This document shows, piece after piece, positions 1 to 8,186 of a stretch of DNA of 9,504 nucleotides. Position numbers and translations under genes: made by a program. This DNA is from an uncultured Porphyromonadaceae bacterium. GTDB lineage: Bacteria > Bacteroidota > Bacteroidia > Bacteroidales > Muribaculaceae. Positions within the stretch are counted from its first letter, which is position 1, and the number at the start of each line of letters is the position of its first letter. The notes below the pieces were generated by a model. The model had not been told where the DNA came from. It ran no database searches and worked only from the letters and a program-made list of their open reading frames with translations. The stretch covers positions 1 to 9,504 of the forward strand of contig CABQCA010000088.1 in assembly GCA_902462525.1 (NCBI GenBank). The letters are read 5' to 3'.

Positions 1-63
1 CTTCTGCTTTTCAAGAAGTTGGACTCACTGATCTATCGTTTAGCGGACAGTAATAATTTATGA
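1..63 (+). other. Unexplained left-edge sequence; possible 3' end of an upstream gene
   Basis: This stretch sits where the first third of the ribokinase N-terminal domain should be, but no forward frame resembles a ribokinase N-terminus. Two frames are open from the window edge. One ends at a TGA (61-63) that overlaps the ribokinase ATG in an ATGA arrangement. The other, in the ribokinase frame, ends at tandem TAA codons (51-56). Neither short peptide (about 16-20 residues) is recognisable. A weak 5-bp inverted pair, CTTCT (1-5) and AGAAG (14-18), is present but is easily chance. It may be the tail of an upstream gene, the end of an inserted element, or an assembly junction. The sequence alone does not decide between these. 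Confidence 0.3.
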
Positions 64-890
64 TGAATGCCGGCGGCAAAGGTGCCAACCAGGCAGTGGC
101 CGTGAGCAAGCTCGGCGGCGACCTCGTCTTTATAGCCAAAGTGGGCGACGATGTTTTCGGACATCAGACCCGCACACAGCTCCAGACCCAAGGTATATCC
201 ACCGGTTATATAGGTGTGTCGGCCGACAAAGCTTCGGGTGTGGCCCTGATAAATGTGGACAGCAGCGGAGAGAACTGCATAGCTGTGGCCTCGGGAGCCA
301 ACAGCACCCTGAGTGTCGCGGACATAGATGCCGCCGAAAGCGCCATTGCCAATGCGCGCATAATGCTCCTGCAACTCGAGATTCCTATCGCGACGGTGAC
401 ACATGCGGCCGAGGTGGCCAAACGCTACGGAGTTACGGTGGTGCTCAATCCCGCTCCTGCTCCCGCCGCTCCTCTTCCCTCTGAGTTGTTGCGCAATGTC
501 GATATCCTCATCCCCAACCGTACCGAGATGGAAGCCATAGCCGGTGTGCCCGAAGGCACATCACCCGAGAAAGCTACCGCCGTCATTTGTGAAAGCGGCG
601 TGGGGACAGTAGTTGTGACCCTCGGCAGCGCCGGAGCTCTCATATGCGCTGACGGGAAATGCGCGGAAGTGCCCTCGTTCAAGGTAACACCTGTCGACAC
701 CACAGCCGCCGGCGACACTTTCTGCGGCGCATTCTGCGTGGCCCTTGCCGAAGGCAAAGATATTCACACCGCCGTGACCATGGGATGCCTGGCGTCCTCG
801 GTGACAGTTACGCGTCCCGGTGCCCAGCAGGCTATTCCTACCCGCGACGAAGTGAACGCGCTCGCCATTGCCAAAGGTCTCGACCTCTGA
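60..890 (+). CDS. rbsK: Ribokinase (PfkB family), N-terminally truncated
   Basis: Ribokinase phosphorylates D-ribose with ATP to ribose-5-phosphate in the cytoplasm. The 276-residue product has clear family motifs: GGKGANQ (residues 5-11), the N-P-A-P segment (130-133), the PNRTE segment (152-156), TLGSAG (187-192), and the PfkB signature DTTAAGDTF (213-221) with the catalytic base at Asp219. Against Escherichia coli RbsK (309 residues, GGKGANQ at 41-47, catalytic Asp255) the offset is a constant 36 residues, so the C-terminal four-fifths is intact and only the N-terminus is missing. The missing part holds the first beta strand and the N-x-D ribose contacts. Homology extends one codon before the ATG (Phe codon 57-59), but the two codons before that are TAA TAA, so no longer in-frame start exists here. 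Without that strand the protein is probably inactive unless it is rescued; it may be a pseudogene. It is first in a probable operon with a sugar permease and a nucleoside hydrolase, which supports ribose as the substrate. Confidence 0.85.
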   Translation: MMNAGGKGANQAVAVSKLGGDLVFIAKVGDDVFGHQTRTQLQTQGISTGYIGVSADKASGVALINVDSSGENCIAVASGANSTLSVADIDAAESAIANARIMLLQLEIPIATVTHAAEVAKRYGVTVVLNPAPAPAAPLPSELLRNVDILIPNRTEMEAIAGVPEGTSPEKATAVICESGVGTVVVTLGSAGALICADGKCAEVPSFKVTPVDTTAAGDTFCGAFCVALAEGKDIHTAVTMGCLASSVTVTRPGAQQAIPTRDEVNALAIAKGLDL

Positions 891-939
891 ACTCTTTCAG
901 CATACACTTTCTCACACGCTTCAACCGATTGTCTTAAAT

Positions 940-952
940 TAACAACCATAAC
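940..952 (+). repeat. Leader motif TAACAACCATAAC, copy 1
   Basis: This 13-base A/C-rich motif ends five bases before the ATG of the sugar transporter. It recurs with one mismatch in the leader of the SusC-like gene (2981-2993). Bacteroidota leaders are commonly A-rich and lack Shine-Dalgarno sequences, so the match may reflect composition only. No promoter of the Bacteroides type (TAnnTTTG at -7) was seen in the 891-957 gap. Confidence 0.25.
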
Positions 953-957
953 AACTT

Positions 958-1968
958 ATGTTTATCGTAGAAAACTATGCAATGGCAGTGGTGCTGTGCT
1001 TCATTACCATGCTATGCTGGGGCTCCTGGGGCAACACGCAAAAACTGGCAGCCAAATCGTGGCGCTACGAACTTTTCTATTGGGATTATGTGATTGGGAT
1101 GGTCATTTTCTCTTTGCTGCTTGGTCTCACTTTCGGCAGCATCGGCGAAAACGGCCGCGCATTTCTCCCCGACCTTGCTCAGGCCGACGGAGCCAATATC
1201 GGAAGTGTGATTTTGGGCGGCATAATCTTCAATGCCTCCAATATTCTGCTTTCCGCATCGGTTTCGTTGGCCGGCATGGCCGTGGCGTTTCCTCTCGGTG
1301 TGGGCATTGCCCTGGTGCTGGGAGTAATCATCAATTATATAGGCGAGCCGAAAGGAGATCCTGTATGGCTGTTTGCCGGAGTCGCACTGGTGGTAATAGC
1401 TATTATCTGCAACGGAATCGCTTCCGGGCGAATATGCAAAAGCGCCGAATCGGCCGCACAGAACCGCAAGGGCATAGTGCTGGCAGTCATCGCCGGTGTG
1501 CTGATGTCGTTCTTCTATCGTTTCGTGGCAGCGGCCATGGACCTCAGCGACTTTGTCAGCCCGGCTCCCGGTATGCTCACGCCCTATTCGGCTCTTTTCA
1601 TTTTCTCTGTCGGCGTGCTTCTGAGCAATTTTGTGTTCAACACCTATGTAATGCGCCGTCCCTTCACCGGCGATCCTGTGAGCTACAGCCAGTACTTCAA
1701 AGGCTCGTTCGGAACGCATCTTACGGGCGCTCTCGGCGGTGCGGTCTGGGGCCTGGGCACAGCCTGCAGCTATGTTGCCGCCGGTATGGCCGGTGCTGCT
1801 ATCTCCTATGCCCTGGGGCAGGGAGCGCCTATGGTCGCCGCCATCTGGGGTGTATTTATCTGGAAAGAGTTCAAAGGCGCCGACCGACGCACCAACATTC
1901 TGCTTGCTGTAATGTTTGCGTTCTTTATCCTCGGTCTGGCTTCGATTATTATCTCAGGAACAAATTGA
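958..1968 (+). CDS. GRP/RhaT-type sugar permease, probable ribose transporter
   Basis: This is a 336-residue integral inner-membrane protein of the drug/metabolite transporter superfamily, close to the GRP (glucose/ribose porter) and L-rhamnose symporter RhaT families. About ten hydrophobic segments are visible, near residues 5-24, 40-60, 81-101, 104-126, 136-154, 171-190, 209-228, 250-273, 278-300 and 313-333. The N-terminal segment with WGSWGNTQKLA (21-31) followed by YELFYWDYVIG (37-47) is typical of Bacteroidota GRP-family sugar transporters. The length is normal and the C-terminus is complete. It lies 67 bp after the ribokinase gene and 7 bp before the nucleoside hydrolase, so it probably carries the ribose released in the periplasm. 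That role matches RusT, the permease of the Bacteroides thetaiotaomicron rus locus. The family call is firm; the ribose substrate is inferred from the neighbours. The ATG at 958 is the first in frame after the gap and starts directly at the first membrane segment. Confidence 0.88.
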   Translation: MFIVENYAMAVVLCFITMLCWGSWGNTQKLAAKSWRYELFYWDYVIGMVIFSLLLGLTFGSIGENGRAFLPDLAQADGANIGSVILGGIIFNASNILLSASVSLAGMAVAFPLGVGIALVLGVIINYIGEPKGDPVWLFAGVALVVIAIICNGIASGRICKSAESAAQNRKGIVLAVIAGVLMSFFYRFVAAAMDLSDFVSPAPGMLTPYSALFIFSVGVLLSNFVFNTYVMRRPFTGDPVSYSQYFKGSFGTHLTGALGGAVWGLGTACSYVAAGMAGAAISYALGQGAPMVAAIWGVFIWKEFKGADRRTNILLAVMFAFFILGLASIIISGTN

Positions 1969-1975
1969 GAACAGC

Positions 1976-2983
1976 ATGATACGCAGAATATTGGCAGCCG
2001 CAGCCGTTGTCCTTGCCGCCTGCTCTTTGTGGGGCTCCGCTCCGACCGATGTCATTATCGACACAGATATGGGCAACGATATCGACGATGCTCTTGCCCT
2101 CGACCTGGCGTACAAAGCCATGGACGACAGGCAGCTCAACGTAATAGGCATTGTCTCGCACAAGCTAAGCCCTACGAGCGTCGACTATATCGATGTGCTG
2201 AACACATGGTACGGCTATGGGTCTATCCCGATAGCGCGCTCTCTTACACCTGTCTATAATCAGCATCAGGCCGATTATACTATTCCTGTGTGTGCCATGC
2301 GCGATGAAAAGGGGCGTCCTCTGTGGAAACGCAGCAAAAAGGGGGGCGACATACAGAATCCGGTGGAAATGTACCGTCGTCTGCTTGCTGAAAGAGCTGA
2401 CTCATCGGTTGTTGTGATATCGCTTGGTTTCGGCACCGAGCTGGCCAAGTTGCTTGTCAGTGGTCCGGACGACATATCGCCCCTTTCCGGCCGCGATCTC
2501 GTAGCGAAAAAGGTAAAAATGCTGTCGATTATGGCCGGCAGCTATGGTGCGAAACAGCGTGCCGAGTACAATGTGGTGAACGATATACCGGCTATGCAGA
2601 CGGTTTTCAGCCAATGGCCCACACCAATAGTGCAGAATCCCTTCGAGCTAGGCAAGATGGTGATGTACAAGGGAGAGACCCTCGACGAAAAATTTGCATG
2701 GGCTCCGGCCCATCCGGTTGTCGAAGGTTTCAAAAACTATATGAAAATGCCCTACAACCGTCCTACCTGGGATTTGCTGAGCATCGTTTTCCTCACAAAT
2801 CCCGAGATGTTCACTGTCAGCGAGCCCGGGGCAGTGGAGGTGACCGATACAGGATATACCTTCTTCACACCCGACGAAAACGGCAGGGTAGTGCGCCTGA
2901 GCGCGAGCCCGGAACAGGCCGAGGCTCTGAGCCGCCATATAGTCGGCACAACTTCCCGCAAACCTAAGCATTACCGCAAATAA
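1976..2983 (+). CDS. Exported inosine-uridine-type nucleoside hydrolase
   Basis: Nucleoside hydrolases cleave the N-glycosidic bond of ribonucleosides, releasing ribose and free base. The chosen start at 1976 gives 335 residues beginning with a signal sequence (residues 1-22). An earlier in-frame ATG at 1916 lies inside the transporter gene and would bury the signal, so it was rejected. The metal- and ribose-binding motif is DTDMGNDIDDA (29-39), the aspartate-rich form seen in many bacterial members. EYNVVND (197-203) and RPTWD (262-266) correspond to the other active-site segments. LAAC (13-16) resembles a lipobox, so the protein may be a lipoprotein anchored through Cys16. No acidic run follows the cysteine, which favours periplasmic rather than surface display. 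Alternatively, signal peptidase I may cut near Ala22. The 7-bp gap from the transporter suggests translational coupling. Its counterpart would be RusNH of the Bacteroides ribose-scavenging locus. Substrate breadth (purine or pyrimidine) cannot be read from the sequence. Confidence 0.9.
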   Translation: MIRRILAAAAVVLAACSLWGSAPTDVIIDTDMGNDIDDALALDLAYKAMDDRQLNVIGIVSHKLSPTSVDYIDVLNTWYGYGSIPIARSLTPVYNQHQADYTIPVCAMRDEKGRPLWKRSKKGGDIQNPVEMYRRLLAERADSSVVVISLGFGTELAKLLVSGPDDISPLSGRDLVAKKVKMLSIMAGSYGAKQRAEYNVVNDIPAMQTVFSQWPTPIVQNPFELGKMVMYKGETLDEKFAWAPAHPVVEGFKNYMKMPYNRPTWDLLSIVFLTNPEMFTVSEPGAVEVTDTGYTFFTPDENGRVVRLSASPEQAEALSRHIVGTTSRKPKHYRK

Positions 2984-2993
2984 CAACCTTAAC
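2981..2993 (+). repeat. Leader motif TAACAACCTTAAC, copy 2
   Basis: This copy matches the motif at 940-952 with one mismatch. It begins with the TAA stop codon of the nucleoside hydrolase and continues into the 38-bp A/T-rich leader of the SusC-like gene. It may be a shared leader or translation-enhancing element, or just similar base composition. No clear promoter, hairpin or terminator is seen in this gap. Confidence 0.25.
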
Positions 2994-3021
2994 CTAATAA
3001 ATCATTTCTAATCTAATTCCT

Positions 3022-6000
3022 ATGAAGAAAGTGCAAGACTTTTTGACAACAAGCCGGCGTGTCATACGCTGGCTGTTGCCGGTGCTGATGGCCGTCGCCA
3101 TTTCTACATCGGCGATGGCTCAGGTCAAACCGCTGACAGGTACTGTAACGTCTGCCGACGGTGAACCTCTGCCCGGTGTTTCCGTAATACCTGAAGGCTC
3201 AAAGACAGGCACCGCAACCGACATCGACGGCAAATTCAGCATCAGAGTGCCCGACGGCACAGAATATCTCGGTTTCAGCTACGTAGGCTTCAAACCATTG
3301 CGAGTCAGCGTGGCGGGCAAGAGCAAGATAGACGTTGTCATGACTGAAGACAACAATCTTCTCGACGAAGTAGTGGCCATCGGTTATGGCTCCCAGCGGC
3401 GCCGCAATATTCTCGGTGCAGTCGAGAATGTCAAGGGCGAAGAAATCGAGAACCGTCCCAACGGCTACCTCACCCGCTCGCTGCAGGGTATGGTGCCCGG
3501 CCTTAATATCCAGATGAACGACGGCAAACCCACCCGTTCGGCATCGTTCCAGATCCGCGCTACCACACAGTCTATCGGTGCCGGCGGCTCCGCTCTATGT
3601 CTTGTCGACGGCGTCGAAACCGACCTGACCACAGTCAATCCCGAAGATGTCGAAAGCATTTCTATCCTCAAGGACGCCTCATCGGCTGCCGTCTATGGTG
3701 CGCGCGGTGCTTTCGGTGTCATACTGGTGACGACAAAGAACGCCAGAAAAGGCAAGACACAGATCGACTATTCGGGCAGTGTATCCTTTATCAGCGAGAC
3801 CAAGCGCCCCGAACTTGTCACCGACGCACTCACCTGGTACAACGATTTTCAGGAGGCTTATTACAATGCGTTTCACCAGCGGGCCACCACTATCAACAAC
3901 AAGTTCCCTATCTCGTCGGCATGGGAAGCTGAATTTCTCCGCCGCCGCACCGATCCCTATAATTCATATACCGACTGGGCTGTCTCTGACGACGGTACAT
4001 ACAACTACTACGGCGAAGGTACCAACTGGTACGACCTCATGTACAAGAAACACACCACCGGCACAGTGCACAACCTGCGGGTGTCAGGCGGCAGCGATGT
4101 GGCAAGCTACATAGTATCGGCCCGTTACTTCGAGCAAGATGGTATTTTCCGTGTCGGTGACGAAAAATTCCGCCAGATCAACGTGCGCGGAAAAGGTACA
4201 GTCCAGATCACACCGCGCCTGAAAATCGAGAATGCCACCGACTTCGTGCGCCGTACCTACAGACAGCCTCTGAGCGGTCACTCTGGCATGCTTATCCGCC
4301 GTAACCTTGAGCATCAGGGCTTCCCGATGGCCATACCCAAGAATCCTGACGGCACATGGACATACGCAGGCATATACACCGGCTATGCCGCCATGGCCGA
4401 GAATGCCTCATATCGCGAGAACTTCAAATTCGACATGAAGAACTCTACATTTATCACATACGACATTCTGCCCGAAGTACTTGTGGCGCGCGGCGACTTC
4501 TCCTACCTCTACAATCACTCGTCGCAGACCGACAAATGGAACGGCCTCAAGGGTGTCAAGTCGGAAATGGCTTCGGAAATATGGCCGACCGACAACAAAC
4601 TCAACACTACCGAAACACAGCGCCAGTACTACAGCGGAAACGTCAACCTCACTTATACGCCAAAGCTCGGCGATAACCACAACCTCAATGTCGTAGCCGG
4701 CTGGCAGATCGAGCATCAGAGCAACCGGGCCACCTATATCAGCCGCGACGAGTTCATTATGAACGACAAGCCCAACTATTCGCTCATGACCGGCGTGAAC
4801 TATCAGATACGCGACAGTAATTCGCTCGACTGGGGGTTTGTGGGCTGGTTCGGCCGCGCAAGCTACGACTATCAGGGCAAATATCTTGCCGAAGTCAGCG
4901 CCCGCTACGACGGTTCGTCGAAATTCCCGAAAAGCCAGCGCTGGGGCTTCTTCCCCTCCGCATCTGTGGGCTGGCGCATGAGTCAGGAAAGTTTCATGCG
5001 TTCATTCCGTTTCCTCAACAACCTCAAATGGCGATTCTCTATCGGTAAGGCCGGCAACGGCAACGTTGCTCCTTACAGATACATGGAACTGATGTCATTC
5101 TCCAAGACAAGTGTCATCATCGACGGTCAGCAGCGTACTATGACTCATGTGCCCTCCAATGTGATACCCGAGAACCTCACATGGGAGACTTCGTCGACCA
5201 TCAACCTCGGTCTCGACATCAATATGCTCAGCAACCGGCTCAATTTCGTAGGCGACATCTACCGCAAGGCAACAACCGATATGTTTGTAGTCGGAGCCGA
5301 ACTCCCCGCCGTAGCCGGCTATGCTGCACCTTACGGCAATAACGCCGACATGGTGACCAAGGGTATCGAACTCGCCCTCGGCTGGCAGGACAGTTTCCAG
5401 CTCTTCGGCAAGCCATTGAGCTACAGCATACGTCTTTCTTATTGGGACAGCCTTTCGAAAATTACCAAATACACAGCCAAGACAAACACTCTTCCCACTA
5501 TCTACAGCAACTCATACTATGAGGGCATGACTGTAGGCGAAATCTGGGGCTATCATGTGCTCGGCCTCTTCCAGACACAGGAAGAAGCCCTCGAATGGGG
5601 TGCCGTAAAGCAGAAAAAGACATTCTGGAGCGGTGACGGCGGTTCATGGGATGCCGGCGACATCAAGTTTGCCGACCTCGATGACAGCGGTATCGTAGAC
5701 AACGGATCGAACACCCTCGAGAACCATGGCGACCTTAAGAAAATAGGCAACTCCACTCCTCGACACAACTACGGCATCAACGCCAGTGTCAACTGGAACG
5801 GCATCGGAGTCTCGGTATTCTTCCAGGGTGTCGGTCACCGCGACTGGTATCCTACCGCCGAATCGGGCCTCTTCTGGGGTCACTACAACCGCGCCTACGG
5901 CTACTGCCTCCCATGGCAGGTCGAAGATCACTGGAGCCCCGAGAACCCCGACGCTTACTGGCCGCTGCCCAAGAGCGCCCTCGCACTCTCGAATCCTCGT

Positions 6001-6312
6001 GGTGCTGCCCGTGCGGCCAACGACCGCTATCTCCAGAATGCAGCGTACTGCCGTCTGAAAACTCTGACTATCGACTATACTTTCAATCAGAAGCTGCTCC
6101 GAAACACACCTATTACAAAGCTTCGTGTGTACGTGTCGGGTGAAAACCTCTTCTACTGGTCGCCGCTCAAAAAGCACGCCCGCAACATCGATCCCGAAAT
6201 GATAACCCATGGCGACGCCGACTTCGGTCAGACTACCGCCGGCACCAACGGCGACTCTTATGGCTACCCGATGACGAAGAGCGTTTCCGTAGGCCTCAAT
6301 GTTTCGTTCTAA
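3022..6312 (+). CDS. SusC/RagA-family TonB-linked outer-membrane transporter
   Basis: This protein forms the TonB-powered outer-membrane barrel that, capped by its SusD partner, imports ligands into the periplasm. The 1096-residue product has a signal peptide with a long basic n-region, probably cut after AMA (residue 33). A carboxypeptidase-regulatory-like beta domain follows (about 37-108), then a TonB-box-like DEVVAIGYG (115-123) and a plug domain (about 126-235) containing LVDGVE, SISILKDASSAAVYG and GVILVTTK. The rest is a long beta-barrel ending in a terminal phenylalanine, as outer-membrane proteins do. DLDDSGIVD (885-893) is the usual Asp-rich loop near the end of SusC proteins. The length is typical and the frame is intact. 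It starts 38 bp after the nucleoside hydrolase and lies 21 bp before the susD-like gene. Context suggests a ribose-containing ligand such as nucleosides or ribose oligomers, the role played by RusC in Bacteroides thetaiotaomicron. Family certain; ligand inferred. Confidence 0.96.
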   Translation: MKKVQDFLTTSRRVIRWLLPVLMAVAISTSAMAQVKPLTGTVTSADGEPLPGVSVIPEGSKTGTATDIDGKFSIRVPDGTEYLGFSYVGFKPLRVSVAGKSKIDVVMTEDNNLLDEVVAIGYGSQRRRNILGAVENVKGEEIENRPNGYLTRSLQGMVPGLNIQMNDGKPTRSASFQIRATTQSIGAGGSALCLVDGVETDLTTVNPEDVESISILKDASSAAVYGARGAFGVILVTTKNARKGKTQIDYSGSVSFISETKRPELVTDALTWYNDFQEAYYNAFHQRATTINNKFPISSAWEAEFLRRRTDPYNSYTDWAVSDDGTYNYYGEGTNWYDLMYKKHTTGTVHNLRVSGGSDVASYIVSARYFEQDGIFRVGDEKFRQINVRGKGTVQITPRLKIENATDFVRRTYRQPLSGHSGMLIRRNLEHQGFPMAIPKNPDGTWTYAGIYTGYAAMAENASYRENFKFDMKNSTFITYDILPEVLVARGDFSYLYNHSSQTDKWNGLKGVKSEMASEIWPTDNKLNTTETQRQYYSGNVNLTYTPKLGDNHNLNVVAGWQIEHQSNRATYISRDEFIMNDKPNYSLMTGVNYQIRDSNSLDWGFVGWFGRASYDYQGKYLAEVSARYDGSSKFPKSQRWGFFPSASVGWRMSQESFMRSFRFLNNLKWRFSIGKAGNGNVAPYRYMELMSFSKTSVIIDGQQRTMTHVPSNVIPENLTWETSSTINLGLDINMLSNRLNFVGDIYRKATTDMFVVGAELPAVAGYAAPYGNNADMVTKGIELALGWQDSFQLFGKPLSYSIRLSYWDSLSKITKYTAKTNTLPTIYSNSYYEGMTVGEIWGYHVLGLFQTQEEALEWGAVKQKKTFWSGDGGSWDAGDIKFADLDDSGIVDNGSNTLENHGDLKKIGNSTPRHNYGINASVNWNGIGVSVFFQGVGHRDWYPTAESGLFWGHYNRAYGYCLPWQVEDHWSPENPDAYWPLPKSALALSNPRGAARAANDRYLQNAAYCRLKTLTIDYTFNQKLLRNTPITKLRVYVSGENLFYWSPLKKHARNIDPEMITHGDADFGQTTAGTNGDSYGYPMTKSVSVGLNVSF

Positions 6313-6333
6313 TCACCTCAATGACCAATCAAT

Positions 6334-8151
6334 ATGTACAGCATACTTAAAAAATCAGTTTTAATGTTAGGAGCCGCCGCAGCACTGGCATCGTGCAGCG
6401 ACTACTTCGACGAGGAACCGGTGAACACTGTCGGACGCGACAAATTCTTCACCACTGAAACAGCGCTCGAGACATACTCCTACGGTCTGCTCAACACCTA
6501 TCTGCCCAGTGCGGCCACCCTTACCTACGGCGACCAGATAAGCGACATCGCGGTGGCCAAGCAGACGGAAGGCTATCTGCGCCCGGGCCAGTACAGTGCT
6601 GCCCAGGCCACAAACTGGAGCCGAGGCAACTGGAGCCAGCTCTACGATGTGAACTACTTCCTCAAGTATATGCCTGGGGCCCGGAGCGCCGTCAACGAAG
6701 CGACATATAATCATTATGAAGGCGTAGGACGCTTCTGGCGCGCATGGTTCTACTGGAACAAGGTCAAGACCTTCGGCGATGTGCCCTGGTACGACGAGCC
6801 CATCGACCCGGCTGACAACGAACAGCTCTACAAAGGCCGCGATCCGCGCGGCACCGTGATGGACAAAGTGCTTGAAGACCTCAACTTCGCCTGCGAGAAC
6901 TGCTCGAAAGACGCCAAGTATGTCGATAAGAACATTATCAACAAGTACTGTGCTCTGGCACTGAAGGCCCGCATCTGTCTGTGGGAAGGAACCTTCCGCA
7001 AATATCACCAGCTCGGCGACTATGAGCGCTGGCTCGAGGAGGCTGTCAAGGCCGATGAAGAACTGATGAACAACAGCCCTTACGATCTTCTCGAAGAAAA
7101 AGGCAACGAAGCCCATGTGTACTCCAAGCTCTTCCTCAGCGAAAGCCCGCAGCGCAAGGAGGTGATTCTGCCGCGTGAATACAGCACGGAACTCAACTAC
7201 CGCCACGGCACCACCACCTGGTACATGAGCCCGACCGCCGGCAACCGTCTCAGCGCCACCAAGGGATTCGTGAACATGTACCTCAACCTCGACGGCACAC
7301 GTTTCACCGACAAGGCCGACTATAACAAAACCGAGTTCAAGGACGAGTTCAAGAACCGCGACTACCGCATGACCCAGTCGTTCCTCAACCCCGGTTACTC
7401 CAAAACAGTCAACGGTGTCGTTACTACCGATATCAGCAAGACGTTTACAAACCTTGAGCAGCAGAATACATGGTACCGCATCGCCAAATGGTCGATTCCC
7501 GACAATGCCGTTGAAGGCGGCGACTGGAGCAACAACTCGCTTTCGGTGTTCCGCTTCGCCGAAATTCTGCTCAATTATGCCGAGGCCAAGGCCGAACTGG
7601 GCAAGATGACTCAGGACGTATGGGACATGACAATCCGCCGACTGCGCGAGCGCTCGGGTGTAAACGGCATGGCTCCCGCTACCGCCGACCCCTATCTGGT
7701 AGAGTACTATACCAACAGTCAGGACGGAACTGTTGTCGACGACAAGTGGATTCTCGAAGTACGCCGCGAGCGCACCATCGAAATGTTTATGGAGAATACC
7801 CGCCGCGACGACCTGTGGCGCTGGCGTGCCTGCCCGCTTCTTGAACGCGAATACGACGGTATCTACGTGCCCGAACTCGGCAAAGAGATGGACCTCAACG
7901 GCGACGGAAAGAACGACATCTGTTTCTTCTCAAAGAGCCATCCGAAGCCCTCGAAAACAACTGCTTCTGTCACTTATGTGGAAATCACGGCGGAGGAAGG
8001 CGACAACACCACCATCTACGGCCTCAACAAGGACAACTGTATAGTCTATATCATCGACCGTCAGTGGCTGCCCCGCATGTACTACTATCCTATCCCCCAG
8101 ACGGCACTCAACATCAATCCTGACCTGGGCCAGAACCCCGGATGGGAATAA
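6334..8151 (+). CDS. SusD/RagB-family nutrient-binding surface lipoprotein
   Basis: SusD proteins form the lid of the SusC barrel and bind the ligand at the cell surface. The 605-residue product has a lipoprotein signal with lipobox LASC (18-21), and the mature protein would start at Cys21 followed by SDYFDEEP, a typical SusD N-terminus with early acidic residues. Family features include the helix GRFWRAWFYWNKVKTFGDVPW (about 130-151), EILLNYAEA (410-418) followed by an R-x-R-x-G-type segment, and RRERTIEMF (477-485) leading into an arginine-rich R-x-D-D-L-W-R-W stretch. DLNGDGKND (520-528) reads as a single calcium-binding-type loop, which suggests bound calcium but does not prove it. It follows the SusC-like gene by 21 bp and is surely its partner. 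The ligand is unknown from sequence alone; the ribokinase and nucleoside hydrolase upstream point to ribose or nucleosides, as for RusD. Confidence 0.95.
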   Translation: MYSILKKSVLMLGAAAALASCSDYFDEEPVNTVGRDKFFTTETALETYSYGLLNTYLPSAATLTYGDQISDIAVAKQTEGYLRPGQYSAAQATNWSRGNWSQLYDVNYFLKYMPGARSAVNEATYNHYEGVGRFWRAWFYWNKVKTFGDVPWYDEPIDPADNEQLYKGRDPRGTVMDKVLEDLNFACENCSKDAKYVDKNIINKYCALALKARICLWEGTFRKYHQLGDYERWLEEAVKADEELMNNSPYDLLEEKGNEAHVYSKLFLSESPQRKEVILPREYSTELNYRHGTTTWYMSPTAGNRLSATKGFVNMYLNLDGTRFTDKADYNKTEFKDEFKNRDYRMTQSFLNPGYSKTVNGVVTTDISKTFTNLEQQNTWYRIAKWSIPDNAVEGGDWSNNSLSVFRFAEILLNYAEAKAELGKMTQDVWDMTIRRLRERSGVNGMAPATADPYLVEYYTNSQDGTVVDDKWILEVRRERTIEMFMENTRRDDLWRWRACPLLEREYDGIYVPELGKEMDLNGDGKNDICFFSKSHPKPSKTTASVTYVEITAEEGDNTTIYGLNKDNCIVYIIDRQWLPRMYYYPIPQTALNINPDLGQNPGWE

Positions 8152-8186
8152 ACCATCGTCATCACTAATTCATCAAGATAAGAAAT

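Noticed and set aside
1..18. Short inverted pair CTTCT/AGAAG as a transposon terminal repeat
   Set aside because: Five base pairs is too short to separate from chance, and no matching end or target duplication is visible in the window.
891..957. Possible promoter or terminator between ribokinase and permease
   Set aside because: No stem with a T run and no TAnnTTTG-type -7 element was seen; the gap is short and fits an operon.
1916..1975. Upstream ATG extending the nucleoside hydrolase by 20 residues
   Set aside because: It lies inside the permease gene and would put the signal sequence internally; the ATG at 1976 starts exactly at a normal signal peptide.
996..1979. Forward 327-codon frame overlapping the permease gene
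   Set aside because: Its product is rich in Arg, Cys and His with no membrane or family features, while the 958 frame gives a clear ten-segment permease.
5644..6210. Antisense open frame of 188 codons within the SusC-like gene
   Set aside because: It lies wholly opposite a clear SusC coding region, shows no recognisable domain, and is expected from GC-rich codon use on the sense strand.
6367..7206. Antisense open frame of 279 codons within the SusD-like gene
   Set aside because: It is a shadow of the SusD frame; the product has no recognisable family features and no leader or partner gene.
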